The notes beneath the pieces are model-generated. The model worked only from the letters and a program-made list of their open reading frames with translations. It was not told the DNA's origin and did not search any database. A stretch of DNA of 64,000 nucleotides, from assembly GCF_014195095.1 (NCBI RefSeq), contig NZ_JACIBC010000012.1, forward strand, positions 62,001-126,000. The letters run 5' to 3'. Position 1 is the first letter of the stretch. Every line of letters starts with the position of its first letter. A program made the translations under genes and the position numbers. Below are positions 34,901-43,850 of this stretch, piece after piece. Source of the DNA: Rhizobium sp. BK602. Lineage in GTDB: Bacteria > Pseudomonadota > Alphaproteobacteria > Rhizobiales > Rhizobiaceae.

Positions 34901-35278
34901 ATGTCCAGTAATCATCAGAGAGATATTTTTGAAGCTGCGGTAAACTACGCATTTGCAAAAGCACAATTGGCGGCCACCGCATCCTATCTTGAGCGTGGGC
35001 GGCAATATAGAGATGTATTGGACGAGCGTCTGGAAGAGCAATGGGTGGAGACATTCAGGACCTGGAGCGCCCTGTCGTCCGCGGAAGCCCGTCGCGCCAA
35101 TGATGACCTGACGGCTGAGATTGAGCTTAGGCGGAAAGAGATCCCGCTTTCGCGGGTCGGGACGGAGTTGAGGATTTTACTCACGCGTGCCTCGACCGTT
35201 ACGAAGGATGAGACAGCCAGGCATATCAGCGGCCAGATCATGGATGCGTATCTCAAGGCGGTCGACGAGCAGCACTGA
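34901..35278 (+). CDS. Hypothetical helical protein
   Basis: This 125-aa protein (MSSNHQRDIFEAAVNYAFAK...) is charged, lacks a signal peptide or membrane helix, and is predicted mostly helical, with a basic-acidic stretch ARRANDDLTAEIELRRKEI. Codon use is less GC-biased than the cyd genes. No clear ribosome site or family was recognised. It stands alone between cydX and a gene-poor stretch. Confidence 0.5.
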   Translation: MSSNHQRDIFEAAVNYAFAKAQLAATASYLERGRQYRDVLDERLEEQWVETFRTWSALSSAEARRANDDLTAEIELRRKEIPLSRVGTELRILLTRASTVTKDETARHISGQIMDAYLKAVDEQH

Positions 35279-35682
35279 AGATCTTTCGGCCGTGGGGTTG
35301 ATCTTCTCGATTTATCCGGGCGTTGCCGCCGTTGGCGTAGTCGTCTCCTTTGCGGAGTGCCTCATTGTCCGGATACGCCCGAACGGATGTTGCGAACCTG
35401 CCGGCGCACATATCTTCCAACCGGCCAAAACGACAAGGGCGCGAATGTCGCCGCCTGTCCTGCCGTTACCCAGCCATGCCACATCGCGGCAATGTAACAG
35501 CTCCGCAGCTCTTCCCGTAGCCAACCCGATGCGTCTCAGGTGAATGCCTGATGGTTTCATTCAAGCGCATATGCTAGCTCATTGAAAAGATTTTCATATG
35601 ACCAGAGCGAGGATACGAACCGCTTCGAAGAATAGATTTTTTCGTTTGCTCAACTGGTTGTCATTCTTGCCAGAACCAGAAG
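35279..35682. other. 404-bp stretch without a recognised gene
   Basis: A minus-strand frame of 82 codons (35312-35560) is open but has no recognised motif and no convincing start. The last 120 bp are AT-rich and probably contain the promoter of the PAS-HTH gene. Nothing else was identified. Confidence 0.5.
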
Positions 35683-36708
35683 ATGCCGCATACACAACCA
35701 AATTTCGTATCATCCCGCCACTATGTCGATGTCACCGAACGTTTCATCGATATCGGCTTCTGGAATGCTGACAAGGGGATGGGGGAGATCCGTGGTACAG
35801 ATGGTTTCTTCCGCATTACTGGCTTTTCGCGTGGGCAACCTGTAACCTTCCAGCGATGGATGTCCATATTGCATCCCGAGGATTACGAGGATTTCCGCTC
35901 GATCTCCTCGATCGTATCGATGGACGTGTCGGTCTCGCGAGAGGTCCGATTGATTGAGCCCAGGCGTCCTTACCGATGGGTTCGCATTTCGGCGGAGCAA
36001 TCCAAAACGACGGGGCGTTTGGTTGGCCTGATCCAGGACTTGGCAAACGAGCGAGGGGTAAGGGCGGCTCTCTATCGGGAGCGTGCAAGGCTTGATACGT
36101 TTCTGGACACGACGCGTACGATATTCTGGGCGTTGAACGTCGCTGGCGCCCTCATCGATCTCAGAGGGTGGGAAGAAATTACCGGTCAAAATCAGGACGA
36201 TTGTCAAAATGGCGGCTGGGCAGACCTTATCCATCCGGATGATCGGCAGCGGATAGTCATGGCATGGTCGAGCTGCCTGACTGAGGGATCAGCTTTTGAG
36301 GGACGCTTTCGTCTTCGCTATCTGGACGACATGTATAGGGTCGTCCTCGCACGATGCACGCCCGTCCGGGAGAAAAATGGCGCCCCAATAGAATGGATCG
36401 GCTGCCTACAGGAAATGTGGCGCGAACCAGCTCTGGATTCACTGCGCGACGGTAAGGCCATCCTCAAGCCGCAACAGTTGCGTGCCGCTCGCGCGATGTT
36501 GGGTTGGTCCGCGGACAAGCTCGCTTCGGAAGCCGGTGTTTCTCCAGCAACGATAAGACGGTACGAAACAACGGACGAACACATGAAAGAAGCAACGGTT
36601 TCGGCAATTCTGGCGGCGCTGAATAGCCACGGCATCGTTGTGACCACGTCTTCCGAAAAGATCGCGCTAAGTCTGGAAATAAGACAGCCGACGGCGGGCG
36701 AGGCCTGA
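35683..36708 (+). CDS. PAS-PAS-HTH (Xre-type) soluble regulator
   Basis: This 341-aa protein has two PAS_3-like domains (about 15-125: IGFWNADKGMGEIRGTDGFF...WMSILHPEDYEDF; about 140-260: TIFWALN...WADLIHPDDRQRI) and a C-terminal Cro/CI-type helix-turn-helix (about 265-325: LRAARAMLGWSADKLASEAG). It has no membrane helix or output enzyme, so it is probably a ligand- or redox-sensing transcription factor. The gene is isolated. Its codon use is less GC-rich than its neighbours. Confidence 0.8.
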   Translation: MPHTQPNFVSSRHYVDVTERFIDIGFWNADKGMGEIRGTDGFFRITGFSRGQPVTFQRWMSILHPEDYEDFRSISSIVSMDVSVSREVRLIEPRRPYRWVRISAEQSKTTGRLVGLIQDLANERGVRAALYRERARLDTFLDTTRTIFWALNVAGALIDLRGWEEITGQNQDDCQNGGWADLIHPDDRQRIVMAWSSCLTEGSAFEGRFRLRYLDDMYRVVLARCTPVREKNGAPIEWIGCLQEMWREPALDSLRDGKAILKPQQLRAARAMLGWSADKLASEAGVSPATIRRYETTDEHMKEATVSAILAALNSHGIVVTTSSEKIALSLEIRQPTAGEA

Positions 36709-37084
36709 AGCCGTAAAACTGATCAAAACGTCGAAACCGCCCCCGGCCTGGCTCCGATTTGATCAGAAACTGCGCAATTTCACGATAAGTACGCTCAAGA
36801 AATAGTTAATTTTATTTGGCAATCGTCAATACTTATCCGTCATGATCATGGGGTGTGGTAGATAAGGTTATCGTATTTGTTTGAAAAAGTAGGACGCCAT
36901 ATTCGATATGTTCGAATAAATACTATGACATGGCGTAGGGTCGTAACGCTTATCTCTGTGACTGAGTGGAATTACAACTCGGAACGCGGGCGGCTAGCGT
37001 AGCCTTAGCGCGCTCCTCCGGCTACCTGTCGGCGTGTATGTCTTTGTAATGTCAATGATATATGCAATTTTTCGAGGAAAAGTC
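36709..37084. other. 376-bp AT-rich intergenic region
   Basis: No gene was seen. Features include a perfect inverted repeat TTCGA-N5-TCGAA at 36902-36916 and a long AT-rich block (about 36780-36930) likely to contain the chemoreceptor promoter. Confidence 0.5.
36902..36916. promoter_or_regulatory. Inverted repeat TTCGA-TATGT-TCGAA
   Basis: This 15-bp perfect inverted repeat lies about 170 bp before the chemoreceptor start in an AT-rich region. The adjacent PAS-HTH regulator is one candidate reader. No functional evidence is available beyond symmetry. Confidence 0.35.
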
Positions 37085-38806
37085 ATGAAGTCATTACCCT
37101 TCCCTCTCATGTCCGATGCGGCGGCAATTCTTGCTGCCGTGCAGAAATCACAGGCCATCATCGAGTTCGGTCTCGATGGCACGGTTTTGGCAGCGAACGA
37201 AAATTTCTGTAAGGCGCTCGGCTACGCACCTCGGGAAATCATTGGTCAACATCATCGCATCTTTGTTGACCCCATCGAGGCAGAATCCGCCGACTACCGG
37301 GCGTTCTGGGCGAAGCTGGCACGCGGCGAGTTCGATCAGAAACAGTATAAGCGTATCGGCAAGGGTGGCAGAGAAGTCTGGATCGAAGCCTCCTACAATC
37401 CCGTTTTTCGCCGCGGCAAACCCTATAAGGTCGTCAAATTCGCCACCGACATTACCGCACAGAAGCTGAAAAGCGCGGAGGACGCGGGCAAACTGGAAGC
37501 GTTGTCGCGGGCGCAGGCGGTGATCGAGTTCACCACGGCGGGTGACATCATCACAGCCAACGAGAACTTTCTTTCCGCGCTTGGCTACCAACTTTCGGAA
37601 GTCGAGGGGCGTCGTCATGCGATGTTCTGCGATCCCGCCTATGTCCAAAGTCCGCAATATAAGCAGTTCTGGGACCGTCTGCGGAGCGGCGAATTTATCG
37701 CGGACGAATTCGCGCGGATCGGCAAAGATGGCCGCCGCGTCTACATCCAGGCATCCTATAATCCGATTTTCGATATGAATGGCAAAGTCTTCAAGGTTGT
37801 GAAGTTTGCAACCGATGTCACTGGTCGCGTCGAAAATGTCGAGATGCTTGGCGACGCGCTGAACAGTCTTTCGGATGGCGATCTGACGCTGCATCTGTCC
37901 AAGCCCTTCATCCCCTCTCTGGAACAGCTGCGCACCGATTTCAACAGGGCATCCCAGAAGCTCCGCAGCGCGATGCACGCGGTGGGAGAGAATGCGCAAG
38001 CCATCGCGGCCGGTTCCAACCAGATCCGTTCGGCGGCCGACGATCTTTCCAAGCGGACCGAGCAGCAGGCTTCGTCCGTCGAGGAGACCGCCGCATCCCT
38101 GGAAGAAATTACGACCATGGTCGCCGATTCGAGCCGCCGGGCCGATGAAGCCGGCCGGCTTGTGGCCGATACCAAACAGGGCGCGGAGAAATCCGGCAAG
38201 ATCGTTCGCGACGCGATCACGGCAATGAGCGCGATCGAAGGCTCATCCAACGAGATATCCAACATCATTGGTGTCATCGACGACATCGCCTTTCAGACCA
38301 ATCTCCTTGCCCTCAATGCAGGTGTCGAAGCCGCTCGCGCTGGAGACGCCGGCAAGGGCTTTGCGGTCGTGGCGCAGGAGGTGCGTGAACTCGCCCAGCG
38401 TTCGGCAAAGGCGGCCAAGGAGATCAAGGCGCTCATCAATGCCTCCAGCCAGCAGGTGGAGGCCGGAGTGTCCCTCGTTGCACAAACGGGAGACGCTCTG
38501 CAAGAGATCGTGCGGCAGGTGCAGGACATCAACATCAACGTGGCGGCCATCGTTGAAGCCGCTCGCGAACAGGCGACCGGCCTCAAAGAAATCAATAGCG
38601 CGGTTAACATCATCGATCAGGGCACACAGCAGAACGCCGCAATGGTCGAAGAATCGACCGCAGCCAGCCATAGCCTGGCTCGCGAGACCGAAGCGCTCTT
38701 CAAGCTTATCGGCCAGTTTCGCATCGGCGAGGGGGATGGCGACCAAACGAAGGACGTGTCGCCCAAGACACATACGGGTTCCCAGCAGCGGCGGGTAGCG
38801 GCGTAG
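37085..38806 (+). CDS. Soluble methyl-accepting chemotaxis protein with two PAS domains
   Basis: This 573-aa protein starts at ATG 37085 behind CGAGGAAAAG. Two similar PAS domains (about 15-135 and 140-255, both with EFARIGKGGR/YKRIGKGGR and VVKFATDIT blocks) lead into a short HAMP-like linker and an MCP signalling domain with the hairpin tip VIDDIAFQTNLLALNAGVEA. There are no membrane helices, so it senses a cytoplasmic signal, perhaps redox or oxygen. It lacks a C-terminal NWETF-type tether. Confidence 0.92.
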   Translation: MKSLPFPLMSDAAAILAAVQKSQAIIEFGLDGTVLAANENFCKALGYAPREIIGQHHRIFVDPIEAESADYRAFWAKLARGEFDQKQYKRIGKGGREVWIEASYNPVFRRGKPYKVVKFATDITAQKLKSAEDAGKLEALSRAQAVIEFTTAGDIITANENFLSALGYQLSEVEGRRHAMFCDPAYVQSPQYKQFWDRLRSGEFIADEFARIGKDGRRVYIQASYNPIFDMNGKVFKVVKFATDVTGRVENVEMLGDALNSLSDGDLTLHLSKPFIPSLEQLRTDFNRASQKLRSAMHAVGENAQAIAAGSNQIRSAADDLSKRTEQQASSVEETAASLEEITTMVADSSRRADEAGRLVADTKQGAEKSGKIVRDAITAMSAIEGSSNEISNIIGVIDDIAFQTNLLALNAGVEAARAGDAGKGFAVVAQEVRELAQRSAKAAKEIKALINASSQQVEAGVSLVAQTGDALQEIVRQVQDININVAAIVEAAREQATGLKEINSAVNIIDQGTQQNAAMVEESTAASHSLARETEALFKLIGQFRIGEGDGDQTKDVSPKTHTGSQQRRVAA

Positions 38807-38970
38807 CGTGTTCGTGCGACGTTTCAATTTTTCAAGGAGCCGCGCTCAGCTGTCGACGTCGTCGTGGCGCAGCTTTGCGTTCAGCCGGTTCGGCAATTGC
38901 GCGCGGCGCATGACCTCACGGCATAACATTGAGACCATCGCGTCATGAGGAAGTCAGGAAACCCTCGCCA

Positions 38971-41283
38971 ATGAAGCAACTTGCAGAGAGAATGCGGCAA
39001 TTCATGATGGTTCCGGCGGACAATCCCGAACTGCTGAAGGCGCAGTATCGCGCGTTCTCCCGGCAAATGCCGTTGATGTATTTCATCCTGATGTCGAGCA
39101 CCTGGGCGGTGGCGTTCACGCACATTGCCGTTGCACCGCTCTGGCTGACGATAGGGATGCCGATCCTGTTCACCTTGATTTGCGTCGCACGCGTGCTGCA
39201 TTGGCAGAGGTCGCGTCGCGTCGACCAACCACCGGAGAGGGCTTTACGCGCGCTCAGGCAGATCAATTATCTGGCTTTCGGCATTGCGATCGCCTTCACC
39301 AGCTGGTCCTTCCTGCTCTTTCCTTATGGCGACGCCTATACCCGGTCACATCTGGCCTTCTATATGGCCATTACGGTGATTTCCTGCATCTTCAGCCTGA
39401 TGCATCTGCGTTCGGCGGCCCTGATCGTGGCTATCATCGTCAACGGCGCATTCATCGCCTTCTTCGCCGCAACCGGCCAGCCAACCTTCATCGCCACCGC
39501 AGCCAATATCGCCCTGGTCTCCATCGGAATGTTGGTGATCCTCAACGTCAACTATCGTGACTTCGCACGCATGGTGAATGCGCAGACGGAAGCGCAACGG
39601 AGAGAAGAGGCGCAAAGCCGCCTGCTGCGCATGATCGACGACATGCCCGTTGCCGTGATGACCGTCGAACCGGACACATTGAACATCAACTATGCCAACG
39701 AAACCTCCAAGCACCTGATCGGCCAGATCGAACATCTGCTGCCGATCAAGGCAGACGCGCTGCTCGGCACTTCCATCGATGTTTTCCATCGCCATCCGGA
39801 ACATCAGCGCAGGTTGCTGGCCAATCCTGCCAACCTGCCGCACAACGCCCGCATCAGTCTCGGCTCGGAAGTGCTGGATCTGAAAGTGTCTGCCATCATG
39901 GCCGGTGACGGCACCTATCTCGGACCCATGCTCACCTGGGCGATCGTCACCAAGGAAGTGGAGGCGGAGAAGCGCATTCGCCAGCTTGCCCATTACGACA
40001 CGCTGACGGGCCTCGCCAACCGCATCACTTTCAACGAGCAAATGGAGGCGAGCCTTGCCGCTCCGGGAGATGGCCCCGGCCTTTTGTTCATCGATCTCGA
40101 TGGCTTCAAGCTGGTGAATGACACAAGGGGGCATCGCGTCGGTGACGAGTTGCTGCGACAGGTCGCGGGCCGATTGCGAACCGTTGGCAACGATCCGGCC
40201 ATGACGATCGGCCGGCTTGGTGGCGATGAATTCGCGGTGCTGATCCCGCATGATCATACACCGGCGCTGGAACAGCTCGCCGGTCGGATCATTGATGCCC
40301 TGTCGTTGCCCTATGTCCTTGAACATAACAGGCAGGTTCAAATCGGTGCGTCGATCGGCATCGCGTTCGCCCCGATGCATGGAAATACTGGCGAGGCCCT
40401 GCTGGCACGCGCCGATATCGCTCTTTATGCGGCCAAGGCCGCAGGCAAGGGCACCTACAGGGTCTTTTCCGACGAGATGGAAAGCAAGATCCAGGAGCGC
40501 GTGCGCCTGCAGGCCAAGCTGCGGGCATCGCTCCAAACGCGCAACGGACTGTTCGTTTTCTACCAGCCGATCATCGATGCCCTCACGAAGAGGGTCACGA
40601 CCCGCGAAGCGCTGATCCGCTGGTATCACCCGCAGCGCGGCTGGGTCTCGCCCGGCGAGTTCGTCCCGATCGCGGAGCAAAGCGGTCTGATCGACCAACT
40701 GGGCGAATTCGTGCTGAACACGGCCTGTCTCGATGCGGCCGGATGGGAGGATGGCGCGCGCGTGGCCGTCAACATCTCGGCCGCGCAACTCGGCAAAGGG
40801 ACGATCGTACCTGCCGTTCTGGAGGCTTTGACGCGGTCAGGTCTTGCGCCGGGCCGATTGGAAATCGAAGTTACGGAAACAGCTATGCTCGATGACGAAC
40901 ATGGTGGTGTCGGAGATTTGCGCCGTCTGCGCGACATAGGCGTGCGTGTGGCGCTGGACGACTTCGGCACCGGTTATTCGTCGCTCACCCATCTCCGCGC
41001 ATTCCCCTTCGACAAGATCAAGATCGACGGATCTTTCGTCAAGGATGCCGTCGAGCGGCCGGAATCGGCTGCCGTTGTGCGAGCCATTGCCGATCTTGGC
41101 AAGCGCCTGGGCGTGACCACGGTAGCCGAAGGCGTCGAAACGGAGGCCCATCTCAATCGTGTGCTCGAAGAAGGGTGTAGCGAGGTGCAGGGGTTCTTCT
41201 ACGGACGACCGGAGCCGAGCGCTCGGGACGCCATGGCCGTGGCGGAGCTGAACAAGGCAATCGCTGAGTATGTCGTCGCCTGA
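38971..41283 (+). CDS. Membrane PAS-GGDEF-EAL c-di-GMP enzyme
   Basis: This 770-aa protein starts at ATG 38971. An N-terminal sensor of about six helices is paralogous to the protein at 20606-22573 (shared NPELLKAQYRAF and GDAYT.SH.AFYMAITVISCIF). A PAS-like domain (about 215-325) precedes GGDEF (RLGGDEFA intact) and EAL (TREALIRW intact, DDFGTGYSSL). Both catalytic motifs are present, so net output depends on the sensor. It follows the chemoreceptor and may share a motility/attachment role. Confidence 0.93.
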   Translation: MKQLAERMRQFMMVPADNPELLKAQYRAFSRQMPLMYFILMSSTWAVAFTHIAVAPLWLTIGMPILFTLICVARVLHWQRSRRVDQPPERALRALRQINYLAFGIAIAFTSWSFLLFPYGDAYTRSHLAFYMAITVISCIFSLMHLRSAALIVAIIVNGAFIAFFAATGQPTFIATAANIALVSIGMLVILNVNYRDFARMVNAQTEAQRREEAQSRLLRMIDDMPVAVMTVEPDTLNINYANETSKHLIGQIEHLLPIKADALLGTSIDVFHRHPEHQRRLLANPANLPHNARISLGSEVLDLKVSAIMAGDGTYLGPMLTWAIVTKEVEAEKRIRQLAHYDTLTGLANRITFNEQMEASLAAPGDGPGLLFIDLDGFKLVNDTRGHRVGDELLRQVAGRLRTVGNDPAMTIGRLGGDEFAVLIPHDHTPALEQLAGRIIDALSLPYVLEHNRQVQIGASIGIAFAPMHGNTGEALLARADIALYAAKAAGKGTYRVFSDEMESKIQERVRLQAKLRASLQTRNGLFVFYQPIIDALTKRVTTREALIRWYHPQRGWVSPGEFVPIAEQSGLIDQLGEFVLNTACLDAAGWEDGARVAVNISAAQLGKGTIVPAVLEALTRSGLAPGRLEIEVTETAMLDDEHGGVGDLRRLRDIGVRVALDDFGTGYSSLTHLRAFPFDKIKIDGSFVKDAVERPESAAVVRAIADLGKRLGVTTVAEGVETEAHLNRVLEEGCSEVQGFFYGRPEPSARDAMAVAELNKAIAEYVVA

Positions 41284-41320
41284 AACCAGAAAGCGCAGGT
41301 GAAACGAGGAGCGACAGGAT

Positions 41321-41620
41321 TTGAATAGGTTGAAGCAAATAAAGGTCGAGCTTTGTGCAGAATTGTTGTCCGTGGTGGCGAACCCGGTACGGCTGAAGAT
41401 CCTCATGCTTCTCGTCCAGGAGGAGGTTTCGGTTAAAACCATCGCCACCCATGTAGACGCGAGCCAATCGGCAGTTTCACAGCACTTGGCAAAGCTGCGC
41501 AGGAAAGGTCTCGTCCACAGCCGAAGAGATGCCCAGACGATCTACTATTCCAGTCGGTCGTCCGTCGTATTTGCTCTCCTGCAGACATTGAAGGAAATCA
41601 GCAACGAACTTCCGGATTAA
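41321..41620 (+). CDS. ArsR-family winged-helix regulator
   Basis: This 99-aa protein likely starts at TTG 41321 behind GAGGAGCGACAGG. It is a minimal ArsR/SmtB-type fold with recognition helix DASQSAVSQHLAKLRRKGLV and wing RRDAQTIYYS. No cysteine metal-binding motif (such as CxC on the recognition helix) is present, so it may sense something other than a soft metal. The adjacent genes do not reveal its target. Confidence 0.85.
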   Translation: MNRLKQIKVELCAELLSVVANPVRLKILMLLVQEEVSVKTIATHVDASQSAVSQHLAKLRRKGLVHSRRDAQTIYYSSRSSVVFALLQTLKEISNELPD

Positions 41621-41699
41621 CGCAGCCGCCCGGCGGTGCCCCCTTTGAATCGAGCGCAGCCGCGTCGGCGGCAGACCAACGAGCAGACAGAAAATACAT

Positions 41700-41852
41700 A
41701 TGAAGAAAACAATGCCCATTTCTTTTCGGTTGTCGCCGGAGATCAAGACGGCTCTTGAAAAGGCGGCAAAACGCGATGAGCGATCGGTCTCGTCCTTGCT
41801 TGAAAAAATTACCGTCAATTGGCTTCGCTACAACGGATATCTCGATAACTGA
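41700..41852 (+). CDS. Small ribbon-helix-helix-like protein (50 aa)
   Basis: ATG 41700 opens a 50-aa frame: MKKTMPISFRLSPEIKTALE followed by a second helix (SVSSLLEKITVNWL). A short beta strand (MPISFRL) then two helices is the CopG/Arc pattern of small DNA-binding proteins and antitoxins. No toxin gene follows directly. It may regulate itself. Confidence 0.6.
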   Translation: MKKTMPISFRLSPEIKTALEKAAKRDERSVSSLLEKITVNWLRYNGYLDN

Positions 41853-42000
41853 CGGACACGCTCACGCTGTAGACGACCGTTCCATTCTGCGACTGCTTTG
41901 AGATTTGGCCGATCATAGCCGCACTGCCACCGTCTGAGCGGCGGGAGCGAAATGACGGAGCCGGATTTCCTGTTGGACATGACCAAGTGGAGCTTATGGA

Positions 42001-42168
42001 TTGGATATTGGTCAGTTTCGAAATGCCGCGCGCCGAAGCCGTGGCTCGGCACCTTACGATCATTATGAACTCTGGGCTATTCTGGAGATCGAGAGCTTTG
42101 AGCGCGAACTCGAGGCTTTCTATCGAAGGGCGCAGCTCGTGATCGTACCGCCGAAAAGCGAAGCTTAG
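42001..42168 (+). CDS. Short hypothetical ORF (55 aa), possibly a gene remnant
   Basis: TTG 42001 with GGAG 8 bp upstream opens a frame reading FRNAARRSRGSAP...LWAILEIESFERELEAFYRR...IVPPKSEA. The amphipathic, charged composition looks like real protein, but it lacks a normal start and could be the tail of a decayed gene. No family is recognised. Confidence 0.35.
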   Translation: MDIGQFRNAARRSRGSAPYDHYELWAILEIESFERELEAFYRRAQLVIVPPKSEA

Positions 42169-42173
42169 GCCTG

Positions 42174-42292
42174 TGATTGACCAGCACGAACGTGACCCCA
42201 TCATCGCCGTCGCGGGCGGCAACCTCTTAGGCTGATGCCAGCAGCTTCTCGCGCGTCAGGGCTTGGTTTTGCTCACGGGTCAATCGTGCCAT
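42174..42292 (-). pseudogene. Broken TetR-family regulator (N-terminal remnant)
   Basis: From ATG at 42292 the minus strand reads MARLTREQNQALTREKLLASA then an in-frame TAA, then EVAARDGDDGVTF. This matches the first helices of TetR regulators (MARLTREQ...TRE.LL.AA..V.AR.G), but the stop and loss of the recognition helix show decay. A palindrome immediately upstream looks like its former operator. Confidence 0.55.
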
Positions 42293-42303
42293 TTATATCG
42301 TCA

Positions 42304-42317
42304 CGTATTTGGATACG
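42304..42317. promoter_or_regulatory. Palindrome CGTATTTGGATACG, likely old TetR operator
   Basis: CGTAT-TTGG-ATACG is a perfect inverted repeat starting 12 bp upstream of the remnant TetR start. This position is typical of TetR autoregulation. No intact target gene now flanks it except the distal DUF1345 end. Confidence 0.45.
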
Positions 42318-42432
42318 ATCTAGTATGCGGATGGGATGATTGTTCAACTCGCGAAAGACCGGAGACGGGTCTGCCCCCATCCGTGTCGCCGACCGTTCGA
42401 TGAGACCTTTGCGCACCGCTGAACAGCGGCGC

Positions 42433-43065
42433 CTATAAACTGCCCAGCGCATTGATCGTAAAGGCCAGAACGCCCATGTTGAAAATGAATGCCGCCATGC
42501 AGTGGAACAAGACAACCTTGCGCATGTGCGACCCTGTTATGGTGACATCTGACGTCTGAAACGTCATGCCCAGCGTGAAGCTGAAATAGAACATGTCCCA
42601 GTAGCTCGGCTCTGACGTGTTGGGCACCTCCAGACCGCCAAGGTCTCTTCCTTGGTCAGGCGAATAAAACAAATGAGTGTAGTGCATCGCAAACACCGTA
42701 TTGGCGAAAAGCCATGACAGTATGAGCGTCAGGACGATCAAGCTGACCTCTGTCCATTGCGGGGTTGTGGGTCTGGCGATCAGAGCCGCTATTGCGATCA
42801 AAACGATGAGACAAAGCAGGACCGTAATCGCCAGCAGGCCTGCGCGGTTCGCATCGTTGCGCTTGGCGGCCTCGCGGATCTCTTCGGGACTGTCGTCGAG
42901 GAGCGGAAAGGTGCTCACGATAAAGACGCATGTTGCAATATCGAAACCGCTGAGAAGTGCGATGGTCCAGTCAGCGTGCAATATCGCCGCGATAGCCCCC
43001 GCCAGCAGGAACACGGCGGCGAAGACCAGGAAGCGGATGGGAGCGATTCTGTTACCGATGGTCAT
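42433..43065 (-). CDS. DUF1345 family membrane protein
   Basis: This 210-aa protein has about five membrane helices and the DUF1345 hallmarks RNDANRAGLL and YFSFTLGMTFQTSDV near the C-terminus. Its function is unknown. It lies 79 bp downstream of grpE on the same strand and is probably the third gene of the hdeD-grpE transcript. Confidence 0.8.
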   Translation of the reverse strand: MTIGNRIAPIRFLVFAAVFLLAGAIAAILHADWTIALLSGFDIATCVFIVSTFPLLDDSPEEIREAAKRNDANRAGLLAITVLLCLIVLIAIAALIARPTTPQWTEVSLIVLTLILSWLFANTVFAMHYTHLFYSPDQGRDLGGLEVPNTSEPSYWDMFYFSFTLGMTFQTSDVTITGSHMRKVVLFHCMAAFIFNMGVLAFTINALGSL

Positions 43066-43144
43066 GGTGGCAAGGTCCGATCAAGTCGAATAGCGTCCGC
43101 CGCGTATCCGTCACACGGGCGGTATATCAGGGGTCGGCAGACAG

Positions 43145-43771
43145 TCAGCTTCTAGGTTCGCGCGGCGGGCCGCCGCGGGAAACCGCGACCTTTGCGGGCC
43201 GCAGCGGGCGAGCCCCTATGGCGTAGCCGGGCTCGGCCACCATCGTCACTGTGCCGTGAGGAAGGCTCGGATCCTCCGTCTCGAACATTGCCTCGTGAAA
43301 ATTCGGATCAAATGCCTCGCCAGCGGGATTGAGCTTGGTGACGCCGTGTTTTTCCAGGGAGCGCAACAGCTCCTTCTCGGTGAGTTCGACACCTTCTATC
43401 AGCGTTTTTACAGGCCCGCCGTCCCGGCGCAGCTCCTCCGGAACGCTGCCGACCGCACGTCCCAGGTTGTCGGCCACCCTCGTCATGTCACGGGCGAATT
43501 GAGTAACGGCATATTGCCGCGCGTCGGACACGTCGCGTTCGGCCCGTCGTCGCACATTTTCCGTCTCCGCCAGAGCACGCAGCAGCCGATCTTGAAGACT
43601 TTTGTTTTCTGCCTCGAGGCTTGTCAGTTTTTCGGTGATGTCCGTGTTGGACGGACGATCGTCGGCTGCGCCAGCCTCCTGGTTATGGCCTCCGTCGGCT
43701 GATTCAGTCGACAAATGCGGCTCCTTGCCGGGCTTCGCCGGTTTTCCGTGAGGTTGTTTCTCGTTGTTCAT
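43145..43771 (-). CDS. grpE: GrpE-type nucleotide exchange factor (accessory copy)
   Basis: This 208-aa protein starts at ATG 43771 behind AGGAC. A polar N-terminal tail leads to a coiled coil (KLTSLEAENKSLQDRLLRALAETENVRRR), then the GrpE head with LEKHGVTKLNPAGEAFDPNFHEAMF and a G-TV-MV-PGY block. It releases ADP from DnaK. It sits 79 bp after hdeD and serves the dnaK-cbpA system located to the right. The genome presumably has a separate housekeeping grpE, which is not in this window. Confidence 0.92.
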   Translation of the reverse strand: MNNEKQPHGKPAKPGKEPHLSTESADGGHNQEAGAADDRPSNTDITEKLTSLEAENKSLQDRLLRALAETENVRRRAERDVSDARQYAVTQFARDMTRVADNLGRAVGSVPEELRRDGGPVKTLIEGVELTEKELLRSLEKHGVTKLNPAGEAFDPNFHEAMFETEDPSLPHGTVTMVAEPGYAIGARPLRPAKVAVSRGGPPREPRS

Positions 43772-43850
43772 CTCAATGTCCTGTCGCGATATGTCATTGA
43801 AGGCCGGGAGCGAAGGTCTGCTTCTCGGCCGCAAGGGTCAGGGATGAACC

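Noticed and set aside
35312..35560. 82-codon minus-strand frame as an integrase fragment
   Set aside because: No catalytic tyrosine or R-H-R pattern could be found; it was left unannotated.
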